NCBI RefSeq assembly: GCF_014885015.1
Contig: NZ_JABMIJ010000016.1
Coordinates: 1-64,000, forward strand
Length of the DNA: 64,000 nucleotides
Reading direction: 5' to 3'
Source: Spirabiliibacterium falconis
Lineage (GTDB): Bacteria; Pseudomonadota; Gammaproteobacteria; Enterobacterales; Pasteurellaceae
Shown: one piece after another, positions 52,689 to 63,000 of the stretch
Layout: every line of letters starts with the position of its first letter
Position numbering within the stretch: the first letter of the stretch is position 1
Notes under the pieces: model-generated
Told to the model about the DNA's origin: nothing
What the model saw: the letters and a program-made list of their open reading frames with translations, nothing else
Database searches by the model: none
Program-made: the position numbers and the translations under genes

Positions 52689-52697
52689 ATCATCCTC

Positions 52698-54971
52698 ATG
52701 AAAAATGTAAAAACCTATCTGCAACACTATATCGATTGGATTATCCGTATCGGTAAAATTCGCTTTTCGATACTCGGTGTTATTTTTCTCGCGGGTTATG
52801 CCTTAATTATTCAAGCTATCACTACCTTGCTATTTACAGGGAACCTGTATTGGCAGGATATTATCCGCTCTGTAGTCTTTGGACTATGTTCGGCACCATT
52901 TGCAATTTATTTTTTCTCGGCAATCATTGAACGGCTTGAACTGGCTCGCCAAGACAGCGAAAAAACATTAATGCAATTACAAATTCTAAGAGCTCATGAT
53001 AACCAGTTAAATCGTGAACTGAATGAAAAAAATCAGCAATTGAGTGAAGAAGTGCGTGAGCGTGAGCGAGTGCAATTCGAGCTTGAACGCAGTGCGCAGT
53101 TGTTACGTTCGTTTTTTGATGCTTCTCCCGATTTGGTGTTTTATCGTGGCGAAGATAACCGTTATCGAGGGGCAAATAAAGCGGTGGAGCGATTAACGGG
53201 AAAAACAGAGGCAGAGCTACGCCACCTTACCCCAATGGATATTTTTGATGCTGAAAACGGCGAACAGGCACGCATTAGTGATGTTGAAGTGCGGCGAAAT
53301 ATGCAAAAGGTGAGTTATGAGCAGCAGTTAACCTACCCTGATGGGCAGCAAGCGTGCTTTGAGATTGTTAAAGTGCCTTATTATGACAAAGCCAGCCAGC
53401 AATGTTTGGTGATCGGCTTTGGGCGTGATATTACCGAGCGGTTAAATTATCAGGCGATGATAGAAAAAAACAGCCGTGATAAAACGCAAATGATGACCAC
53501 CATCAGCCATGAGTTAAAAACCCCTCTGAACGGCATTATTGGACTCAGTCGCATTCTGCTTGATGGGCATCTCACAGAACAGCAGCGTGATTATCTACAA
53601 ACGATTAAGGTAAGTGCGGTTTCACTAGGGCATATTTTTAATGACCTTGTGGATTTAGAAAAAATCGAAACGCAACGAATAGAGCTTTATGAAAAACGTT
53701 GTGATTTCAATCAACTGCTAAATGATATTAACAACATTGCGTCCGTTATGGCAGCACAAAAACAGTTACAGTTCACACTTGAACTTGCACCGAATTTACC
53801 CGATTGGATTTTAGTAGATGCCATTCGATTAAACCAAATTTTGTGGAATGTGATCAATAATGCGGTGAAATTTACGCAAAAAGGGTGGGTAAAATTGCGT
53901 GTTTCTCAGCCTGACGATAACCGCCTAACGTTTGCGATTAGCGACAGTGGCATAGGCATTGCGAGTAGTGAATTGGATAATATTTTTGCAATGTATTACC
54001 AAGTGCGAGGCAATGATAATATGCGAGCCTTAGGCAGTGGCATCGGCTTGAATGTGGCAAAAACACTGGCGCAGTTAATGCAGGGCGATTTAACGGTTGA
54101 GAGTTCACTTGGCATCGGCACGACCTTTACGCTCACGATTCTTGCGCCTACGTTAATGCCTGATATGGATGAAACTCATTTGCCACAGATTGAAGCGTTA
54201 CGCATTTTGTTGGTCGAAGATATTGAAGTGAATATCATTGTGGCGAAATCCATCCTTGAGAAAATGGGCTACCATGTCGATGTTGCGATGACAGGGGCGC
54301 AGGCATTAGAAAAATTTGAGCAAGACAGTTATGATCTCTTATTGCTTGATATTCAATTACCAGATATGAGCGGCTTTGATATTGCTCAAACTTTGCGACA
54401 ACGTTATGAAAATGATGAAATTGATTATTTGCCACCACTGGTGGCTCTCACAGCAAATGTCATGGGCAATAAACAATATTATCTTGACCAAGGCATGGAC
54501 GATGCTCTCGCTAAGCCCCTTTCGCTTGAGGCATTAAACACCACGTTGCATGCACTCTTTGATGGCATAGCCTCCCAAGCAACGGATACAACTAAAACAC
54601 ATTCACAAACAGAATTTGACCAACATTTATTACACCAATTATTAGAATTACTTGGTAAAACACAGGTATTAGAAAGTTTAAAGCTATTTGAGCGTAGTAT
54701 GCCAAGCTATATTGATGAATTAAATGCCCATTATCGCCGTTATTTAACCGACAACACGCATAAAAGTGCGGTTGGCGACAGTGCACATAAAATCAAAGGT
54801 GCGGCTGCGTCCATTGGATTGGCACAACTGCGTGACGTGGCAGAGCTGGCACAACATTGTGAACGAGAACATTGGCACGAACACATCGCAGATTGGGTGC
54901 AACAAATGCAACACTGGCGTGCAGACCTAACTCGGCTATATGACTGGATCGAACAACAAGTAAAAGGATAA
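52698..54971 (+). CDS. arcB: Hybrid sensor histidine kinase ArcB
   Basis: The membrane sensor of the Arc system, phosphorylating ArcA under low respiratory flux. Two N-terminal membrane helices (about residues 22-44 and 55-78) precede a coiled linker, a PAS domain (about 135-255), the kinase with His271 ([10 protein letters not shown]), a receiver domain with Asp551 ([10 protein letters not shown]) and a C-terminal Hpt domain with His697 ([10 protein letters not shown]). At 757 residues it resembles E. coli ArcB (778). In the PAS domain the residue matching redox Cys180 of E. coli is Ala159 (RGANKA); that matching Cys241 is conserved as Cys220 (QACFEI). An extra cysteine follows at about 236. 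Confidence 0.95.
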   Translation: MKNVKTYLQHYIDWIIRIGKIRFSILGVIFLAGYALIIQAITTLLFTGNLYWQDIIRSVVFGLCSAPFAIYFFSAIIERLELARQDSEKTLMQLQILRAHDNQLNRELNEKNQQLSEEVRERERVQFELERSAQLLRSFFDASPDLVFYRGEDNRYRGANKAVERLTGKTEAELRHLTPMDIFDAENGEQARISDVEVRRNMQKVSYEQQLTYPDGQQACFEIVKVPYYDKASQQCLVIGFGRDITERLNYQAMIEKNSRDKTQMMTTISHELKTPLNGIIGLSRILLDGHLTEQQRDYLQTIKVSAVSLGHIFNDLVDLEKIETQRIELYEKRCDFNQLLNDINNIASVMAAQKQLQFTLELAPNLPDWILVDAIRLNQILWNVINNAVKFTQKGWVKLRVSQPDDNRLTFAISDSGIGIASSELDNIFAMYYQVRGNDNMRALGSGIGLNVAKTLAQLMQGDLTVESSLGIGTTFTLTILAPTLMPDMDETHLPQIEALRILLVEDIEVNIIVAKSILEKMGYHVDVAMTGAQALEKFEQDSYDLLLLDIQLPDMSGFDIAQTLRQRYENDEIDYLPPLVALTANVMGNKQYYLDQGMDDALAKPLSLEALNTTLHALFDGIASQATDTTKTHSQTEFDQHLLHQLLELLGKTQVLESLKLFERSMPSYIDELNAHYRRYLTDNTHKSAVGDSAHKIKGAAASIGLAQLRDVAELAQHCEREHWHEHIADWVQQMQHWRADLTRLYDWIEQQVKG

Positions 54972-54973
54972 TT

Positions 54974-56134
54974 ATGAAACACGACAATACGTCGCCCTGT
55001 ATAGCTATTGTGGCAGGGGAAGTGTCAGGCGACATTTTGGGCGCAGGGTTGATTCATGCCTTAAAACAGTATTACCCCAATGCCCGTTTTATAGGTGTGG
55101 CGGGCTCTCAAATGCAGCAGGCAGGTATGCAAACGTTATTTGATATGGAAGAACTTGCGGTCATGGGCTTGGTTGAAGTGCTAAAACATTTGCCTCGCCT
55201 ACTAAAACGACGCAAAGAGCTGATCACCTATCTATTAGCGGAAAAACCCGATATTTTTATCGGTATTGACGCACCTGATTTCAATTTAACGGTAGAAAAG
55301 GTGCTGAAACAAAACGGCATTAAAACCATTCACTATGTTAGCCCCTCCGTGTGGGCATGGCGGCAAAATCGCATTCATAGCATAGCAAAAGCCACAAATT
55401 TGGTATTAGCTTTTTTGCCATTTGAAAAAGCCTTTTATGACCGCTTTAACGTGCCTTGCCGTTTTGTGGGGCATACCATGGCAGATGCTATTTCCCCCGA
55501 TGTTGACCGCACTTTTATCGCACAAAAACTGGGGCTTAACCCTACTCAACGTTACATTGCCATATTGCCAGGCAGTCGCAGTGCAGAAGTGGCATTTCTC
55601 ACACCGACGTTTTTGCACGCCGCCGAACAACTCAAGCAGCGTTTTCCTGATGTGCAATTTCTTGTGCCATTGATTAACGCTAAACGTCGTGTGCAGTTTG
55701 ACGCGATTAAAGCACAGCTTGCACCGAATTTAGATCTCATCATGCTCGATGGCAATGCCCGTGCGGCAATGCAGTTAGCCAGTGCGACGATACTTGCATC
55801 AGGCACGGCAGCACTGGAATGTATGTTGTGTGGCTCGCCTATGGTGGTGTGTTACAAAATGAAACCGTTAACCTATTTCCTCGCAAAACGACTGGTGAAA
55901 ACGCCGTATATTTCTTTACCTAATTTGCTGGCAAACGAACCGCTCGTGCCAGAACTGATTCAAGATGACTGCACTCCAGAGCGAATTACTCAAGAAATCG
56001 CCACCATGCTTGAGCATCAGGATATGGCGGAAAAACTCAAAGTGCGGTTCAAACAGCTACATCAATATATTCGCTGTAACGCTGATGAACAAGCCGCCCT
56101 CGCGGTGGTGGAGGTGCTCAATGGCACAATTTGA
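54974..56134 (+). CDS. lpxB: Lipid A disaccharide synthase LpxB
   Basis: A peripheral inner-membrane glycosyltransferase that joins UDP-diacylglucosamine to lipid X. It opens with [32 protein letters not shown] and [14 protein letters not shown] are family motifs. It has 386 residues (E. coli 382). It starts 2 nt after arcB and overlaps rnhB by 14 nt. Its usual place is right after lpxA, which is 21 kb upstream here, so it may now depend on the arcB promoter. Confidence 0.97.
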   Translation: MKHDNTSPCIAIVAGEVSGDILGAGLIHALKQYYPNARFIGVAGSQMQQAGMQTLFDMEELAVMGLVEVLKHLPRLLKRRKELITYLLAEKPDIFIGIDAPDFNLTVEKVLKQNGIKTIHYVSPSVWAWRQNRIHSIAKATNLVLAFLPFEKAFYDRFNVPCRFVGHTMADAISPDVDRTFIAQKLGLNPTQRYIAILPGSRSAEVAFLTPTFLHAAEQLKQRFPDVQFLVPLINAKRRVQFDAIKAQLAPNLDLIMLDGNARAAMQLASATILASGTAALECMLCGSPMVVCYKMKPLTYFLAKRLVKTPYISLPNLLANEPLVPELIQDDCTPERITQEIATMLEHQDMAEKLKVRFKQLHQYIRCNADEQAALAVVEVLNGTI

Positions 56135-56732
56135 ATACCCGAAAAATGTTGAGTTAATTGCGGGCGTTGACGAAGTGGGCAGAGGGCCGCTTGTTGGTGC
56201 GGTGGTTACCGCCGCCGTGATTTTAGACCCTTCTCGCCCGATTGCAGGGCTGGCGGATTCCAAAAAGCTCAGCGAGAAAAAACGCCTAATGCTGGCGGAG
56301 AGTATTAAAGAAAATGCACTGGCATGGGCGTTAGGGCGAGCCGAACCTGCCGAAATTGATCAACTCAATATTTTGCACGCAAGCCTATTGGCAATGCAGC
56401 GTGCAGTGGAAAATTTACCCATCCAACCGCACTTTGTCTTAATTGATGGCAACCGCATACCGCCCAATCTTGCTTTGCCAGCACAAGCGATCGTCAAAGG
56501 CGACAGCCTCGTGCCTGAAATTTCTGCTGCCTCGATTTTAGCCAAAGTGGCGCGGGATGCTGAAATGTTGGCTCTTCATCAACGTCATCCTGATTACGGC
56601 TTCGATCAACACAAAGGCTACCCAACCGCATTGCATCTTGCCAACATTCAGGCACTCGGTGTATTACCAGAACATCGGCGATCATTTACACCCGTGCGTA
56701 GGGTGCTTGAGCAAAGTAAAGTCAATTTTTAA
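56121..56732 (+). CDS. rnhB: Ribonuclease HII
   Basis: Removes RNA from RNA-DNA hybrids and starts repair of single ribonucleotides in DNA. The catalytic [12 protein letters not shown] is at residues about 17-28, SKKLSEKKR follows and [11 protein letters not shown] is the substrate-binding motif. It has 203 residues (E. coli 198). I chose the ATG at 56121, which lies 14 nt inside lpxB; the frame is open further upstream but only as an alternative frame of lpxB. Confidence 0.96.
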   Translation: MAQFEYPKNVELIAGVDEVGRGPLVGAVVTAAVILDPSRPIAGLADSKKLSEKKRLMLAESIKENALAWALGRAEPAEIDQLNILHASLLAMQRAVENLPIQPHFVLIDGNRIPPNLALPAQAIVKGDSLVPEISAASILAKVARDAEMLALHQRHPDYGFDQHKGYPTALHLANIQALGVLPEHRRSFTPVRRVLEQSKVNF

Positions 56733-56798
56733 CTATTCATTAACGGCAAAGTGCGGTTCAGAGTCTTGTAAAAATGTCTTTGCTGACCATAATTTACA

Positions 56799-56854
56799 AA
56801 ACAAACAAACAAACAAACAAACAAACAAACAAACAAACAAACAAACAAACAAAC
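56799..56854. repeat. Tetranucleotide repeat (AAAC)14
   Basis: Fourteen exact tandem copies of AAAC run from 56799 to 56854. The tract ends 195 nt before the adhesin start and about 50 nt before a perfect TATAAT at 56906. Such tracts gain or lose units by slipped-strand mispairing. It lies outside the reading frame and upstream of both candidate promoters, so it would act on transcription, not on translation. Confidence 0.95.
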
Positions 56855-56905
56855 AGTAATTATTTTTATTTATCAAATAAAATAAATTAATAAAATCAAC
56901 AGGGT

Positions 56906-57004
56906 TATAATTTCAAGCGTGAGTTGCAAGTGATATTTTAATTGGTGATTTTTGTAAATATTTTAGATTTTTAGTTTACGAATGCGACTTTTTTGTGCTA
57001 AGGT
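56906..57004 (+). promoter_or_regulatory. Candidate promoters of the trimeric autotransporter
   Basis: Candidate one: a perfect TATAAT at 56906-56911 with an AT-rich, poorly matching -35 region. Candidate two: TTTACG (56975-56980), an 18-nt spacer and TAAGGT (56999-57004) preceded by TGC, an extended -10 that would give a 39-nt leader. I cannot tell which is used. Confidence 0.45.
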
Positions 57005-57049
57005 GTCGAAAGTTTTAGTCGTAACTAGCAGTAATAAATAGGAAAAAAT

Positions 57050-60000
57050 ATGAATAGCATTTTTAAAATCATTTGGAACCAAGCTACACAATCTTTTGTT
57101 GTGGTATCGGAGTTGGCTAAGGGACGCACTAAGTCCAGCACACGCTCACCACGTCGTATGTTAAAACTGACACGCATAGGTTCAGCTCTAAGCCTTATCT
57201 TAGGTTCAAGTGCGGTTATGGCCGCCTTACCAATTTCTGGTACAGGCACTACTTGTGTGGTTGAAGGTCTTACAGTAGCTTGTGCTGACGGTTCGCAAGC
57301 GGTTACCGAAGGCTCTATCGCTATTGGTGATAAAGCCATTGCAGGTATGGCGAGCATGGAAACATCTGATTCAGCCGACGTTACATTTTCTGGCAAAGAA
57401 GCCAAGGATATGAAAACCAACGATCCTGACTATCGCTACCGTGTAGGTAAACGCAACAACATCGCTGTTGGTTCTGGCGCAGAAGCTGTTGGTGGCCGTG
57501 TGATTTCAATTGGTCAAGGTGCAGGTGCGGGTATCACCAACAACTGGAATACCCACAACGTCAATATCGGCTCAGCGGCGGGTGTCCGCTCAATGGGTAC
57601 GGACAATATTTTCTTGGGTCGTAACGCGGGTGGTATTGGTCTTCAAGACACGCAAGCTCCTAGTAGCAATCTCTTGCCAGACCAAAAAGGTTTGCAAGGC
57701 TTGGGTAATATTGTGATTGGTACTAATGCGGGTCAACGTGCAGGTACACGTGACAATCCAAATGGCTACAATGGCAACCCGATTGATAAATTTACAGGAG
57801 CAACTGGCGTTAGCGAAAATATCCTGATCGGTCGTGATGCAGGTAATAATATGTATAAAGGTACTAGCACTAATGTCTTTATTGGTGCGCAAGCAGGTGC
57901 TAATCACAAAACATTGGCTAAAGAATTTAGAGCAGGTTATCGCCGTGCAGATGGTAGCTTTGCCAGTCCTTACTCACCTTACGTTATCGGTTTGAACGTT
58001 GGTATCGGTGGGGTTGCTTTGACGGATAGTGAAGGTGAATTGAATACTGCCGCAGGTTGGAAAGCGGGTTGGCGATTAAGCGGTTCAAATAACACCGCCA
58101 TGGGCTACCTTTCACAATATCAATTAAAAGGTGATGGCAATGCCGCCTTAGGTCCTTGGGCTGGTTCTAACGCAAATGGTGACAAAAACGTTGCTGTGGG
58201 TAGCGAAGCTGGCGTAGGTATTACCGCCGATCACACCGTTGCCGTAGGTGATACCGCCAAAGGCATGGCCGACCATTCAACAGCGATTAGCTCACTGTCT
58301 GTTGCACAAGGCGAAAGCTCAATTGCAATTGGTCGCAATTCTTATGTGGGCGACAAAGCTGCCTACCTTGCAGAAGCTGGCAAACTTAGCGCAGCTAATT
58401 CTGCATTTGACAAAGCAAATACCGCATTAACAAACGCAACACGTGATGAAAATTCAAAATCTTCTACGGTTACGCGTAAGGAAGGTGAATTAGAACGTGA
58501 AAAAACTGCGTTAGCAAATAATCAGAAAAAATTGGATGAAGAGAATGCTAAGCCGAAACCAAGTGACGCAGCAGTAAAACTTTGGACACAGCGTGTTTCG
58601 GATTCAACGGCAAAAATTGAAAAAATTACAGGCGAGCTAGAGAAAGCGAAGCAAGAGTTGACAGCTTCCCAGGCGAAGAAACAAGAAGCTCAAGCTGCAT
58701 TTGACGAAAAACAAGCCAAGCAACAAGAAGTTCAGACGGCATACACCAAATTTATGGCAGATGCCGCAGGCAAATATGACAGTGCCATTGCGATGGGCAA
58801 AAATGCCAAAGCTGTGAATACGTCGGCCATTGCTATCGGCAAAGAGTCTGAAGCCACTGGCATGAATGCGATTGCGCAAGGTACTCAAGCCAACTCTGCG
58901 GGTATTGGCTCAATTGCCATCGGTAATGCAACCAAAGCCAAAAAAGATGCCTCAATCGCTGTGGGTACAAACGCTGAAGCGATTGGCAAGGCCAGCGTGG
59001 CAATTGGTGAACATTCTGTAGCAGGTCGCGAACCTGTCGATCCAAACAACACCATCAACCAAGTGTCAACTGCGGTAGGTCGCAAATCGAAAGCCACAGG
59101 TGGTTCTAGCTCGGCATTTGGTTCAGGCGCAGAAGCAACCGCACTTTATAGCGTGGCATTAGGTGCAGGCTCACAAGCTACAGGTGATGGTGCAATTGCG
59201 GCAGGTGTACAATCTGTTGCTAGTGGTGGACAGTCCATTGCGCAGGGTCGTTCAGCTCAAGCGAGTGCAATTCACGCCATTGCCATTGGTTCAGCTGCTC
59301 AAGCAAGTGGTGTTAGCTCAATCTCAATTGGTACCAGCAACGTGGTATCAGGCGACAACTCAGGTGCGATTGGTGATCCATCATTTATTTCAGGCACTGG
59401 CACTTACACCGTCGGTAACAACAACGGCACAGAAGATGCCAAAATCGCTGGCAACAATGCAGGCGCATTTGGTAACAACAACAAAGCCTTGGGCGACAAC
59501 AGCCGCATCGTGGGTAACAGCAACACTGTTAACAACACCAACACCTTTGTGATGGGTAACAGTGTAGAAACAACCCAAGATAACAGCGTGGTATTGGGTA
59601 ACGAATCTACCGACAAAGCAGCACAAGCGATTAACGACGCAACTGTTAACAACCTTACTTACGGCGGTTTCGCAGGCGTGGGGGCACCTGCTAATGGCGT
59701 GGTTTCTGTGGGTAAAGCAGGCGGCGAACGTCAAATTATCAATGTTGCAGCAGGTGAAATCTCTGCTACCTCAACCGATGCTATCAACGGTTCACAATTG
59801 TGGAATGTGTTGGATAAAGGCGGTATTACCTTTAAAAATACAGGTAGCCAAGGTGAGTCAGGTGGCGAGCAATCAAACTTTGTTAAATTTGGCGATACAG
59901 TAACATTGCAAGGTGATGGCGATGTGCAAGTGCTATTTGATAAAGATTCAAATACCTTCACGATTGCCAGCCATGTCGAACCAGGTTTGGGTAGCTTTAG

Positions 60001-63000
60001 TGTTGATGGCGATAACTCAAACGCATTGACGATTGATAGCGGAAATCAAACCTTGAATATCAAAGGTGATGATGACTTGATCGCAACTGAAGCTGACGGC
60101 AGCGATACAGTAAACATCAAAGCAACCGACAAGCTAAAAGAAGCAGTAGAGAAAGTTGCTGAGAATACACAAAATATCGAAGGTAATAAAACCAACATCA
60201 CCAACAACACCAACGACATCACTGAGCTGAAAAAAGGCTGGAACGTAACTACCTCTGCTTCAGACGGCGAAGTAGCTGGCACGACTGAGCAAAACATTCA
60301 AGCAGGTGATACTGTAACCGTTGATGCAGGTAAAAACATCAAAGTTACCCAAGCTGGCGCGAAAATCACCGTTGCTACAAAAGACGACTTGGAAGTTACC
60401 TCTGTGACTGCAGGCGACACCAAGTTGACTGATAACGGCGTTGTGATTAACAACGGACCATCAATCACCAAAGATGGCATCAACGCAGGCGATAAGAAAA
60501 TCACCAACGTTGCCCCAGGTGAAGCCGACACCGACGCAGTGAATGTTAGCCAATTGAAAGACGCAGTTAAAGACGCAAAAGGCAAACCAACATCAGTGAA
60601 AGCTGGCGACACCAACGTTAGCGTAACCAAATCAGCTGATAAAAATGCCGAAGGCGGTGATGAATATGTTGTATCAATGAACAAAGACATCACTATCGGC
60701 ACACCTGCCCAAGACGGCAAAGACGGCGAAGCGGGTTCGATCGGCGTTGCAGGTAAAGACGGCAAAGACGGCGTAAGCATCAAAGGTGATGCAGGCGACG
60801 GCAAACCGGGTATTGGCATTGCTGGCAAAGACGGCAAAGATGGCGTAACCCTCACTGTTAAAGATGGCGAGCCAGGCGTTGACGGCAAAGACGGTGTTGA
60901 TGGCAAAAAACCACGTCTAGAAGTGAATGGCGAAGAAGTGGCAACGCTTAACGACGGCATGAAATATGCTGGCGATTTGGGTGATGGTGCTGCTGTTAAG
61001 TTGAACAAAACCACTGAGTTGACAGGTAATATTGCAGACGGCAAAAAAGCAGATGATTTTGTTGATGGCAATATTGCGGTTGTTGCAGACCAAAATGGAG
61101 ATGATGCGAAATTATCGTTGAAATTGGCAAAAGACCTGACTGGTTTAGACAGCGCAACCTTCGGCCCAGTAGATCCTGCAACAGGCAAGCCAACTGATCC
61201 TGCTAACACCATCGTGATTAGCAATACAGACGGCATCAACGCAGGTAACAAGCCAATCACCAACATCAACAACGGTCTGAACACCTACCCTGATTCAGAT
61301 GCACCGAAAAATGGTTTGGTGAACTTGGATAATACGAATGTACCAAACAATTCTGCTGCAACTGTTGGCGATTTACGCAACATGGGCTGGATTGTGGGTG
61401 CACCAGGTAACAGCTACACCGATCAAGTGAAAAATGCCAACCAAGTGAACTTTGTGGGCGCTGGCGCTGCGAAAGTGACAGGCGAAACCAAAGACGGCAT
61501 TCGTACCATCACTATTGATGTGAAAGCCCCTGAAGCGGGTGGCATGAACGGCTTTGATGTTACGGCGAATGATGGCGATGCAACCACCATCAACGAAGGC
61601 AATAAAGTCAACTTTGTTGATGGTAACAACACCACTGTGACCACTACACCAAAAGATGACAAATCTGGCGTGGATGTGAAAGTAGACTTGGCTGACAACA
61701 TCACTGTGGGCAAAGACGGCAAAGATGGCGTTGACGGCTCAATTGGTGCGACAGGCAAAGATGGTGCAAGTGCGGTTCTAAACGGTAAAGACGGCACTAT
61801 CGGCTTGACAGGTCCGAAAGGCGCAGACGGCAAAGATGGCGCGTCAGCAAAAATCGGTGTGAAAGACGGTGCGAAAGGTCTTGACGGCAACGACGGTAAA
61901 GACGGCGAAAGCAAAACTCGCATTGTTTACGAAAAACCAGATGGCAGCCAAGAAGAAGTAGCGACACTCAACGATGGCTTAAAATTTGAAGGTAACCAAG
62001 GCGGTACGCTTGATAAAAAACTCAACGAAACCGTTACCATCAAAGGCGAACTTGCCAATGATAAAGATGCTACTGCGGCCAACACGCGCGTGGACGTAGA
62101 AGATGGCAACTTAGTGGTGAAATTGGCCAAAGACATTACTGATGTGAGCAGCGTAACCTTCGGTGATAAAGATGCTGATCCTAAAGCCAAAGATGTTGTA
62201 TCAATTGGCAAAGATGGCTTGAACAACGGTGGAAACCAAATCACCAACGTAGCCAGCGGTGGCGACATCAATGACCCTGATAACGCAACCAATGCAGCGA
62301 ATATCGGCGACTTGAAAAAAGCCGCAGATGCAGCGAAAACGACTGTAAGCTCTGATGATTCAACCGTGAAAGTGGTGAAAACCACCAATAAAGACACGGG
62401 TGCAGATAATTATGACTTGTCTGTTAATAATCAAGGTGTGGTTGAAAACGCACAATTGCCAGTAGTGTACACTGATGCTAAGGGTAATAAAGTCTATAAA
62501 CAAGACAATGGCTCTTTCAATACCAAACCAGATGGAACAGGTACTAAAGTCGAAAAAGGTGATGTCATTGCCTCCATGAACAATGGCAGCAACGCTACTG
62601 CACCGACACAATTGGCGAATGTGGGTTCGGCTATCGATGGCAAAGACGGCAAAGACTTTGCTGAGAAACTCGACAATGCCGCCAAAGACCCGATTGGTCA
62701 AAACAGTGCAGTGAATGTGTCTGACCTGAAAAACACAGCAGATGCCTTGACTAACAAAGGCTTCGGCTTGACCGACGACAACGGCAACGCAGTGAAAAAA
62801 CCACTGGGCGACACCCTCAAAGTGAACGGCACAGATGGCATCACCGTAACGGCGAATAAGGATTCAGACGGCCTTAACATCGGCTTGGGCAACGACATTA
62901 CTATCGGCAAAGACGGTAAAGACGGCTCAATCGGCGTGAATGGTGCTGACGGCAAACCAGCGGTTGCCATCAACGGCAAAGACGGTGGTTCTGTTGTAGT

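Larger units (their letters stand above)
56733..57049 (+). other. Intergenic region between rnhB and the adhesin gene
   Basis: These 317 bases hold one uptake signal (near 56749), the AAAC repeat tract, two candidate promoters and a very AT-rich stretch at about 56860-56900. I see no gene or strong terminator for rnhB here. Confidence 0.7.

Noticed and set aside
55965-56120. Extended N-terminus of RNase HII
   Set aside because: This part lies within lpxB in another frame; the conserved protein starts at 56121.
56799-56854. CRISPR array or coding repeat (Lys-Gln-Thr-Asn) in the AAAC tract
   Set aside because: The unit is 4 bp without spacers, and the frame crossing it has no start signal or family match. 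It is a simple sequence repeat.
57590-57907. Minus-strand frame of 105 codons at the adhesin head
   Set aside because: A reverse reading of head repeats, with Ile/Thr-rich low-complexity product and no start signal.
60298-61284. Long minus-strand open frame of 328 codons and several others (61423-61923, 62698-63195, 63643-63987) opposite the adhesin gene
   Set aside because: They are the reverse reading of Gly-Lys-Asp and Asn/Asp/Thr-rich codons, giving Leu-Pro-Ser repeats with no domain, no ribosome binding site and no promoter. The plus-strand frame fully explains the sequence.
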